NCBI RefSeq assembly: GCF_963169125.1 | Contig: NC_084796.1 | Location: 215,391,948 to 215,455,947, forward strand | Length of the DNA stretch: 64,000 bases | Source: Humulus lupulus | Lineage: Eukaryota > Streptophyta > Magnoliopsida > Rosales > Cannabaceae | Reading direction: 5' to 3' | Made by a program: the position numbers and the translations under genes | The notes under the pieces: model-generated | What the model saw: the letters and a program-made list of their open reading frames with translations, nothing else | Told to the model about the DNA's origin: nothing | Databases searched by the model: none | Shown here: positions 22,391-32,110 of the stretch, piece after piece | Layout: the number at the start of each line of letters is the position of its first letter | Position numbering within the stretch: the first letter of the stretch is position 1

Positions 22391-23561
22391 TTATGTCCCC
22401 GGTGCTAACTTAATAACAAACTGAATCTCCCTGCGCGACGGCAATCCGGGTAGATCCTCAGGGAACACATCCAAGAACTCACACACCAATCTGGTCTCCC
22501 CCAGCCCTGCTGGCATAACCCTGGTAGTGTCCACTACACTAGCCAGAAAACCTATGCATCCTCCCTGCAACAAGTCTCTGGCTCTCAATGCTGATATCAT
22601 GGGTACGCGGGATCCACATACCGCACCCACAAAGACAAAAGGATCCTCGCCCTCAGGCTTAAAAGTCACCATCTTCTTCCTGCAGTCAATAGTAGCCCCA
22701 TACCTGACTAGCCAATCCATTCCTAAGATCATATCAAAGTCCTCCATGTCTAACTCAATCAGATCTACCAAAAGTTCCCTACTATCAACCATCACTAGTA
22801 GTGCCCTAATCCATCTCCTAGAAACTACCAGTTCCCCAGTAGGCAATAAAGTCCCAAACCGCACAGTCCGATACTCACTAGATCTACACAGTCTATCAAT
22901 CACTTTACTAGAAACAAAGGAATGTGTAGCACCAAAGTCAATCAATACAGTAAAGGGAGAGCCAGTGCTAGAAAGCTGACCTATCACTACCGAGGGACTA
23001 GCCTCGACCTCTGCCTGCGTCAAGGTCAACAATCGAGCTGGAGTCAAGCTGTCCACCTTTCCTGCTTCCCCTTTCTTCACTGTTGGGCAATCCTTCTTGA
23101 GGTGCCCCACCGTTCCACACACATAGCAAGCCTTGGCCCGACATTTTCCCTAATGGTGTCTTCTACACCTCGGGCACTCCGGATAACTCCTCCATGGCTC
23201 ACTGCCGCCCTGACCACCCCGACCCCTCCTATCAGCACCAGCAGCGGTCGAAGTGTCAGGAGTCTTTCTCTTGAAATCACTGGCGCCTCCGCCCCTTCCT
23301 GACCCAGAATAAGGAGGCACCACTCAGCGACCCTCTCGCCTTACTGCACTTTCCCTCTAGATCTTATTCTCCGTTTCCTCAGCGGTAAGAGCCTTCTCCA
23401 CTGCCTGGGCATAAGTTGTCCCCCCAGGAACTGTCGTAATCCTCAAATCTCGGGCTATCATAGCATTACGCCCTCTGATAAATCTGTCATCAGTAGGCAC
23501 AAGAACTGGTACGAACTTCACGAGTCTGTCAAACTTCAGGGCATATTCTGTAACTGTCATA
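22391..23561 (-). pseudogene. RE-E gag C-terminus, zinc knuckle and protease
   Basis: This part of gag begins at the RE-F insertion edge (MTVTEYALKFDRLVKF). It has a CCHC zinc knuckle CYVCGTVGHLKKDC near 23128-23087 and a second Cys/His cluster, CPRCRRHH, cut by a TGA or TAG. The aspartic protease site reads VLIDFGATHSF, with Phe where the active DSG serine should be, and is followed by ILGMDWL. The missing serine is a loss beyond the stops. It is in one frame with the RT region. Confidence 0.8.
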
Positions 23562-23566
23562 CTACA

Positions 23567-24185
23567 TGTTGACTCTGATTTTGGTCAACTGACACGGAGT
23601 CAAAAATGCTTGATGTGGACAAATATGTTGAAATGAAGGTAATGAAAAAAACAGTAAAGCACACAAGAGTTTATAGTGGTTCGGCCCCAGAATCTGGTAA
23701 TAACCTACGTCCACTTGAGCTGTTATTGATATAGGATTCAAAGGAGTGATCAAAGAACTAGGGTTCAATGAGTTTCACCAACCTCTAAAGGACAAAACAG
23801 TATATCGAATGTGATAGCTCAAATTCAATCGTAAATCTCTAATCTCTAGTAATTACAAAGCCAAAAAGTGTCCAAAAGGTCCCTTCCTTGAGCTAATTTT
23901 CTCTATTTATAGGCTCAAGGAAGATTACATTAATTTGTTACAGATATTCTTTCCTAAATAATCGGATACTCAGGAAATCATGGGAGATAATTTCGGATAT
24001 GATCCTAACTGGATAAGATTTTCTCCAAATATAACAAGCATACAACCAAGCTGGTCGTATATAACGGTTGAGCATTGCACCACGAAAATCTTTCTGGTCG
24101 ATGGTCGAACAAGACTTCCGCCAGGTGTCAGCCACGTGTCCAGAAATCACTTGCCACGTCATCCGTGCCTACTTTTTGGATAACA
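23567..24185 (-). repeat. 3' LTR of RE-F (left copy)
   Basis: 619 bp from TGTTGACTCTG to TGGATAACA. On the minus strand it has a TATA box (TATAAATAG, plus positions 23903-23912) and a terminal GTTGAC...GTCAAC hairpin at its U5 end (23567-23592). Confidence 0.85.
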
Positions 24186-24227
24186 TTTTCCGCCCAAGTT
24201 TATTTATTACAAGCAATAAATAAACTT
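24186..24227 (-). promoter_or_regulatory. Polypurine tract and 13-bp hairpin of RE-F
   Basis: The minus-strand tract is AACTTGGGCGGAAAA, one base off the G-run of RE-H. Its start overlaps the arm of a perfect inverted repeat, AAGTTTATTTATT at 24196-24208 with its complement at 24215-24227 (loop 6). Confidence 0.7.
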
Positions 24228-24416
24228 TTAAGGAAACGACCCTTCGGTTACCCCACCAGACCTGTCAGAGTAATTCGTGCAATCTTGGGAAAAGTAACCT
24301 ACCATTGTGTAATCACGACTTTTTGGTTCCCAAGTAACCTTTCGATGGCTATCTCCCTTCCCCATGCTTCGAAAAAGAGGAAACTGATGATTACTCCCTT
24401 TTTATGACACAGACAA

Positions 24417-24427
24417 AAATATATATA
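24417..24427 (+). promoter_or_regulatory. TATA box of the RE-F antisense gene
   Basis: AAAATATATATAG is followed 40-60 bp later by a pyrimidine-rich stretch and 'aaaccctaaaa', typical of a plant transcript start and leader. RE-H has TTATATAATA at the same place (49548-49557). This suggests the gene has its own promoter facing away from the element's sense direction. Confidence 0.55.
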
Positions 24428-24598
24428 GTCTCTCCAAAGTCTTCTTTTCCTTTTTACGCAACCTATCACTCTTTCAAGAAACCCTAAAAATCAGAGCTTC
24501 CATTTTCTTCTGAAGACCGTCTTCCAGCGTTTCAAGATTCAGTCCGTGAGTTCTCCGACGCTCGAAAACTCTCTAAAATCTCCACGATCTTTTTTTTG

Positions 24599-27500
24599 GT
24601 AAGTCTCAGAACTTTATGCTCTATGTTTTTGTCGTGCATGCTTCTGTGGATTGACTGTTGAGTTCATTTGTTTCTGGGTTGAGATGCATGACAGTAGGGG
24701 GTTTAATGGGTGATACTGTATAGGGTGATATTTCCCTGCCATTAAGGAGTTACGAGTTAGTTTTGATAGTTGAGATCACGAATTTAGGAGGCAAAATCGA
24801 AGTAAAAATTCAATTTTTATGCCAGTTGAAAAACCAAGTTTTTCCCGCCCTAAAAGGAGTTGAAAAAGCTTTTTCAAAAAACATTTTGCTTTCACTTTTT
24901 GATCTATTTCTCAAACTGTTCGTGTGAAAAAGTCAGTTTTTTGTTAGAATGATGTAGTATAAAAGCTTAACTTTTATACTCGACCAGCGTTATTCTAAAA
25001 AACTTTCAAAATTCTTTATCCTCACCTCCCCATTCTTCTGTTCGCAGATTTTAATGCCACATTTGTGGGGAGGTGAGCGGCCAATCAACGACGATCTCCT
25101 TGCACAACTGCTTGAAGGCGAAGAACAGCCGGCCCAGCGTGTTAGTGAGATTCTATTTTCAAGAACTTCTTCTAGACCTCAACCATCACCACCTCAAATG
25201 GCCCGTTCTAAATCTCTAGTCAAGAAAAAGACAAACCCTGAAAACAATCCAAATTCACCTGCCCAGCCTGATTCGGAAGCTAGGGTTCCCTCGACCAGTG
25301 GTCGAGAAAATGCTGCCCCAGACCCTCGTATTCAAGTCAGGGCTCGCCCTCAGCATCAAAACCTTCCTGATGTCGAGTGGTATCTCTCTCCTACCAGCCA
25401 GGTGACTCCCCGGATGCTTGCCAATTATCGTAGGAAGTATCCTCTTACCGGGGTTAATCTCACAATCCCGGCTGCTGACCAAAGAGCTAACCTGCCTGGG
25501 GACGTCTATAGCGCTTAGTCCAGGTATCACATAGAGGCGGGGGCTATCCTCCCTCTACATCCTTTCTACCAGGGGGTGGCCAACTACTTCGGTGTTGCCC
25601 CCTTTCAAATTACCCCAAACGAATATAGAATGTTGGTCGCACTCTATATCCTTTATAAACTCAAAAAATGGCCAGAACCCACTCCTCATGAGGTCAACTT
25701 CCTCTTTGACGTTAAGTCCAACCCTCAACAATACGGGATGGGCTTTTTTCATCTCTGTCACCAGGAAACAAGCAGAACATTCCTGAGTGACACTACTCAT
25801 ATCTCCAACGTGGGGCAATACAATAGAGAGTATTTCCTCACGCCAGACATGACCACCAATAATCCGGCCTTCGCTCGAGGAGGTAAATGCTACTTTCACT
25901 GGTCGCTACTTTTCCTTAGCAAACTCTTATGCACTTCTCTAAAGTATATTGTGCCTTTCAGGACCATGGTTATGTCCGAACCCAACACCAGACATGGTGT
26001 TGAGGTCCAACGCACTAGCCAAGATGGCAGACGCTGAAAAAAGGGTTAAGTCCCTGGTCACTGATGAAAATCTGAGGTTATCTGGCCTCCTAGCTCCTCA
26101 CCATGAAACAAGAGGACCCGTGGTGGCAGACGCCACTGTCGAGGGGCATCCCGCATAGCAACCTCCGACGTCTCCTCCCCAAAGGAGGCCAACGAGGGTT
26201 ACGATCAAGGAACCCACTGGCGTCCCTTCAGCAGAGAGGCCTTCTGCGCCCCAAGGCAAGGGGAACAAAAGGCAACAGAGTCTGTCATAGACCTGGATGA
26301 GTCTTCAGACGAAAACGGTATTGTTATCTTGCTTTTAAATAGCTTGCCAATTCCCTGTCACTTGTTTGATGGGGACGGCAATTTTACGTATACTCCAAAT
26401 CTAGGGCCAGACTTCTTCGTGCCAGATAGTGAGTGTATGACTAATAGAGTCAGTAGTGTAGCGACAAGTAGTTGTAGCTCGGGTATTAAACTTTGTGACC
26501 TCTTTTCTTATTTGTCATGATTTTATATCTACTTCTGTCTTACTATCTGCATGTCTTTCTTCACCTGCAGAGATGGCTTCTCCCAACGTTTTCGATTTGT
26601 ATCAGACTCAGGAGGAGGAGGAAGTCCCCCTGGTACGTCGGAAGAAGACGATCCGGAGGCAAGACGGCGAGTCGAGTCAAGTGCCTCTGGCCAAGAAGGG
26701 TCGAACAAATGATCCTTTTAAGGATGGACCCGCGACCCAACCTTCTGCTGAGAAGGAGACTTCCCCAGCTGCCAACCCTTCGCACGTGGCACAAAAAGAA
26801 CAGGCCCCACAAGCAGAACTTCCTGGGGCCAAACTCTCGAACCGTTCCCCGCGATCAGCTAAGGAACGCCTTGCAAATATCCTAAATCATGACCGTTGCA
26901 GGGAGGCAATGGCCGAGGCTGAGAATATGGGGGTCGACCAGATCCTCAGCAGAGCTCTCAATGAAGTGGCCAGCGTAAGTATTCTTTGAAATTTTGGCTC
27001 TTATTTTTCCTTCTTGTAATATAGCCTAACTTTTACTCTTTGACTGCAGGCCATGCTGACCATAACCGTTGCTCGTACCCGTGCCACTACTACTATCGAA
27101 TAGGCTCGGTCGGCAGTTGTTGAGGAGCTCAATGCTGCGAAGGCCAGATTTTCTGGGGAGCTTGAGGTAGTCACCAAGCAAAAGGATGATGCAGTGGCTG
27201 AGTTGTCCGAGAAGTAAGCTGCTTTGGAGGCAGCTAGGAAGGCGAGGGATGACTACCAGGATTTTACCCGTCTTCACTGGCGTGAAGTCAAGAAGCTTAG
27301 GGAGGAACACCTCACTAAGGATACGACTATTGCCGTCTTCCAGAGCTAGGTGGAGCAGCTGAAGCTCACCAATGCTAAAGATCTGGAGAGGTACAACAAT
27401 GCAACACTTCGGTGTTTCTACGACTTTTGGAAACACAACCAGAGTGCCAACTTCAACTACCTTCCAGAGGATGCCAGGAACGCCGAGTTAGCCAACTGCG

Positions 27501-27646
27501 CTGCTCAGTTAGATGCCGAAGAAGGAGCCAGAGTACCTTCCGCCCCAAGCATTCAGCCTTCTGCTGGCGCAGAGGAAGGAGAAGTTGCCGAGGATGCGGC
27601 CAACCAGAATGTTGAGCAAGACCCTCCCACTCCTAATGCTCCTTAA
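24599..27646 (+). pseudogene. Antisense accessory gene of RE-F: PF04195-like domain plus coiled coil
   Basis: A four-coding-exon gene runs against the gag-pol strand. A 5'-UTR intron (24599-25047, GTAAGT...GCAG) ends 6 bp before the ATG at 25054. Coding exons are 25054-25882, 25962-26428, 26571-26974 and 27050-27646, with GT-AG introns of 79, 142 and 75 bp. Exon 1 holds a Pro/Ser-rich basic N-terminus and the PF04195-like core (ILPLHPFYQGVANYFGVAPF, then WPEPTPHEVNFLFD). Exon 2 ends in an acidic patch (DLDESSDENG). Exon 3 has acidic and basic runs, then RSAKERLANIL. Exon 4 is a coiled coil ending DPPTPNAP. Damage: TAG at 25516-25518, TAG at 26156, a 1-base loss near 26255 relative to RE-H, and stops near 27101, 27213 and 27347. 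The role of this protein is unknown. Confidence 0.75.
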
Positions 27647-28328
27647 ACTTTTTTATTTTTCTTTAATTACACGACCCATGGGTCGTGATGTATAGACTAA
27701 ATTTTTATTTTTGATTTTGCTGCATGGGCAGCAAACTTTCCTTTTACTTTGGACAATTACATCCAAGCAGTAATGCTTGCGGTGTAAAAGAATGCCTTAT
27801 GATATTATAATATTTCTGTCTATTATAACATCTGTTCGCATGACCGAACTTAGCATAGTACTTTGGCTTGATTTAACAAAATATAAATTTTGAAAAATAC
27901 TCTAAGTACCGTAGCATGCTTTCACTCATTTTGTTCATGTGTTTACATACCTTTTGGTATGCTTTGCTATCGATGTACCTTATATGCCCCCCAAGTGATC
28001 GAGGAGCTTTAGGTCCCTGGTCACTAGCCTTGACCACGACCTGTGCAAACATTACTGCTCGGTAGGAAACGTAACACTTATAATACTGCAAAACAACACA
28101 CGTAATGAACAAATACTTGTAAAAATAAATTTACAAAGGTTGGCAAGAATGACTGGTTGCACACAGTCCCTTATAATTCTCGTATTAAAATGGACTAAAC
28201 ATGTCTTTACGAGTGATCTTAAAAAGATCTTACACTTATAAGCGATTAGCCACATGAAATGGCTAACCCTTTTTCAAAACTTGTAAAAAGTAAAGATTAA
28301 TACAAGCCAGTCCTTTAAAATGGACTAT
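27647..28328. other. Convergent 3' region between the antisense gene and pol of RE-F
   Basis: About 680 bp without a reading frame lies between the stop of the plus-strand gene and the stop of the minus-strand gag-pol. It is AT-rich, conserved in RE-H (52733-53421), and contains the perfect 16-bp palindrome ACGACCCATGGGTCGT (27670-27685). Transcripts from both sides would meet or overlap here. Confidence 0.6.
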
Positions 28329-31300
28329 TTATTGGTAGTACTTGCGCAGGTGTTCTCCGTTCGAGTAGCGTGGAACAAGATCTCCATTTAAGCGTGCAAG
28401 CTTGTAGGTGCCTGGATGAAGGACTTCCTCAACCTGGTAAGGTCCTTCCCAGTTTGGACCGAGCACTCCAGAATTCGGGTCGTGGGTGTTTAAGAAAACT
28501 CATCGAAGTACTAGATCTCCGACGTTGGACTTTCTTTCTTTCACTTTTGAGTTAAAATATCGGGCAACTTTTTGCTGGTACGCAGCTACTCGGAGTTGGG
28601 CTCTTTCCCGTTTCTCTTCAAGTGAGTCTAGGGACTCCATCATTAGTTGGCTATTCTGGTCCTGGTGGTATGTAATTAGTCGATGTGAGGGCAGGTCTAA
28701 CTTGACGGGCAACATAGCCTCATACCCGTATGCTAAGGAAAACGGGGTATGACCTGTCGCTGTTCGATGAGATGTTCTATACGACCAGAGTACTTCGGAC
28801 AGCTATTCTGGCCATGCTCCTTTAGTGTCCTCAAGTCTTTTCTTTAGGGTATCTTTAAGTGTTTTGTTTACTGCTTCGACTTGCCCATTTTCTTGTGGAT
28901 GTGCGACTGAAGAAAAGCGTTTGACGATACCATGCCTTTCGCAGAAGTCTGTGAATAAGTCGCTGTAAAACTGGGTGCCGCTGTCTGAGACAATTTTTCA
29001 AGGCAAACCATATCAGCAAACAATGTTCTTGATGACAAAGTCAAGAAATTTTTTGGTCGTTATGGTAGCGAGCGGCTCAGTTTCAGCCCATTTGGTGAAG
29101 TAGTCGACTGCTACGACTGCGTACTTCACTCCACCCTTTCCCGTTGGCAGGGAGCCAATCAAATCTATACCCCATACTGTGAAAGGCCAAGGACTCTGCA
29201 TCTGCTTTAACTCGTTGGGAGCTACGCGCGGAATTTTGGAAAATCTCTGATACTTATCGCACTTTCGCACAAACTCCATTGAGTCTTCGTTTATAGTCGG
29301 CCAGAAATAGCCCTGCCTTAGAATCTTCGACAAGCTCTGCCCCCCAGCGTGGTCCCCACAAAAGCCTTCATGTACCTCCCTCATCAGCTCTTTAGCCTTT
29401 TTCGGTGTAATACATCTGAGCAGTGGCATGGAATATCCTCTTCGGTAAAGGACACAATCGACCAGTATATACCTAGTAGCCTGTCTTTGGAGAGTTCTGG
29501 CTTTGTTTCTATCTGCTGGTAGTACACCATTTGTGAGATACTCCAAGTATGGTGCCATCCATGTATCCTCCATCCAGATTTCCATATTGGTTTCGTTCAC
29601 TCGTATGCTCGGCTCGCATAATCTCTCTACTGGCACTATGTTAAAAGTGTCAGCGTCCTTCACACTTGCAAGTTTGGCTAAGGCATCTGCGTTTGAATTC
29701 TGATCTCGGGGAATTTCCTGGAGGGTATACTTCTCGAATTGTGCCAACAAATCTTTAGTTTTGTTTAAGTAGGCCACCATTTTGAGGCCCCGTGCTTGAT
29801 ACTCCCCTAAGACCTGATTCACTACCAGCTGTGAATCACTGTAGATATCAAGCACTTTTATACTCATGTCTTTGGCTAACCTTAGTCCTTCGAGGACTGC
29901 TTCATATTCGGCCTCATTGTTTGATGCGGTGAAATCAAACCTAATGGCGCAGTGAAATCGATGCCCTTCCGGCGTTATCAATATCACTCCTGCTCCTGCG
30001 TGAGATTCGTTGGACGATCCGTCCGTGAATAACTTCCACGAAGGAGCTTTGACTTGGGGCTCAGGCGCACTAGGTTGTTCGCACTGCTCGCTGTCTGGGA
30101 GCTCAGTGAATTCAGCGTTGAGGTCAGCCAAGACTTGTCCTTTTACTGCTGCTCGCGGTGAATATGTGATATCAAACTGCCCGAGTTCGACTGCCCATTT
30201 TAATAAGCGTCCAGCCGCCTCTGGCTTTTGCAGAACTTGCCGAAGGGGCTGGTCAGTTAAGACTGTGATGGGATGGGCTTGGAAGTAAGGACGTAACTTC
30301 CTTGAGGCCAAGATTAAGCAATAGGCTAATCTTTCGATGGGAGGATACCTCAATTCGGCTCCGATTAACCTCTTGCTTACGTAGTAAACCACCTTTTGTA
30401 CGCCTTCTTCTTCATGTACTAGTACCGCACTAGCAGCAAATTCGGTGATCACCAGGTAGATGAACAAAGTTTCTCCTTCTATGGGTTTTGATAAAACAGG
30501 AGGTTGTGCCATATGGGCCTTTAAGGCCTGGAAAGCCTGCTCACAATCTCCTGTCCATTCGAATTTCTTATTGCCTCTAAGTAGATTGAAAAAAGGGACG
30601 CATTTATCCGTCGACTTGGAAATGAACCTACTTAGTGCGACAATTCTTCCGGTTAAACTTTGTACATCCTTGATTTTCATTAGCGATTTCACGTCGATCA
30701 GGGATTTTATCTTGTCGGGGTTGGCCTCGATTCCTCTTGAATTAAAAATGAACCCCAATAATTTCCCTGATCCTACTCCGAAGGAACATTTGAGAGGATT
30801 TAACTTCATCTGATATTTGTCCAGAACGTTGAAACACTCTTGTAAATCTCTCACATGTCCTTCTGCCTTTTTCAACTTTACCAGCATGTCGTCTACATAC
30901 ACCTCCATGTTTACTCCGATCAACTCCTTAAACATGTGGTTAACCAATCGCGGGTAAGTCGCACCAGCATTTTTCAGTCCGAAAGGCATTACTTTATAAT
31001 AGTATAACCCTGTATCGGTCTGAAAGCTAGTGTGATCCTCGTCAGGGGGATGCATACTGATCTGATTGTATCCTGAGTATGCATCCATGAAGGAGACGAT
31101 CTCATGTCCCACAGTTGCATCGACCAGCTGGTCGATCCTTGGGAGTGGGAAGCAATCCTTTGGGCAAGCTTTATTGAGGTCTGTGAAATCCACACAGGTT
31201 TGCCATTTGTTGTTAGGCTTGGGAACCAGTACAGGATTAGAGACCCACGATGGATAAAATGCCACCGGGATGAACCCATTCTCCTTCATTTTTTCAACTT

Positions 31301-31583
31301 CCTCTTTTAAGGCTTTCGATCTATCCTTATCGAGCAGCCTTCTTTTCTGTTGCACGGATGGAAAACTCTTGTCAATGTTCAAGACATGGCTGATAACTGT
31401 AGGATCTATCCCCGCCATGTCTTTGTGTGACCAGGCAAAAACTTCCTGGTTCTTTCGCAAAAATTCCACCAGTGCATGCTTCGTTGTTGCTTCTAAATTC
31501 TTCCTGACCTTTACAACTCTGGTCGGTTCTTTTTCATCAAGTTGGACCTCTTCCAGGTCCAACATCTTCCTCAAAATCCCCAA
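28329..31583 (-). pseudogene. RE-F pol: RT, two RNase H domains, integrase
   Basis: 856 uninterrupted codons (31583-29013) continue in the same frame to TAA at 28329-28331. Codons ~110-260 are the RT (FPLPRIDQLVDA, MDAYSGYNQI, MPFGLKNAGAT, YVDD at 229-232). Codons ~370-490 are the inherited RNase H, whose first catalytic Asp is absent (LFIYLVIT). Codons ~515-640 are a second RNase H with D521, E557, D583 and D633 (FTDGSS, NNEAEYEA, YSDSQL, ADALAKLAS), the hallmark of Tat elements. The integrase has H738, H745 and C775, but Tyr at 778 where Cys is expected. The core continues WGIDLIGSLPTGKGGVKYA. Stops follow in the last third (TGA after NIVC, TGA after YGLP, TAG in the WPE-LSE region, TGA after DLVLR), mostly CGA-to-TGA or CAG-to-TAG. 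Confidence 0.85.
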
Positions 31584-32110
31584 AGCAAGGATCTAAATCC
31601 CTATCCTCACTTTGGGCAACACCTATTTGGTGACTCCATCACCGAATTGGGCTTGTGTATCAATAGCCATCTCCAACCTATCTGTGGGAGTGCTCTTCGA
31701 CGTTCCCTTCTTCACCTTTGTGACTGAGGCGTTGTAGCACTCCCTGGCTTCCCTCTGATTTCCCAACACGCGTCCTACCCATACGTCTGTCGGGAATTTC
31801 ATGGCCAAGTGCCATACTGAGGTAACGGCCTGAAGATCAACCAGTATGGGCCTTCCAATGAAAACATTGTACGCTGAAGGACAATCGACTACTATAAAAG
31901 TAGCGAGTAATGTCCTGGTAGCAGGCGATGTACCTGCTGTGACTGGAAGTCTGATTGACCCTGCTGGGGCGAGTCCCTCGCCTGAGAAGCTGTAAATTGT
32001 TTGGTTGCAGGGCTCCAAGTCCTTGACGGACAAATTCATGCGTTCCAGCGAAGAATTGTACATGATGTTTACTGAACTTCATGTATCAACTAGTACTCTT
32101 TTCACCATCA
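31584..32110 (-). pseudogene. RE-F aspartic protease region
   Basis: The segment contains MMVKRVLVDT followed by a TGA where the active-site Gly of DTGSS should be, then SSVNIMYNSSLERM. Further on are GRPILVDLQAVTS and WHLAMKFPT. The matching RE-H copy (56662-57111) keeps DTGSS. The protease would cut the polyprotein. Beyond its end is a TAG that RE-H shares, followed by a short out-of-frame stretch created by 1-bp and 11-bp losses relative to RE-H. Confidence 0.75.

Noticed and set aside
26495..26989. A separate gene starting at 26495
   Set aside because: The frame starts inside the 142-bp intron. The part from 26571 is exon 3 of the antisense gene, as shown by the RE-H match and splice sites.
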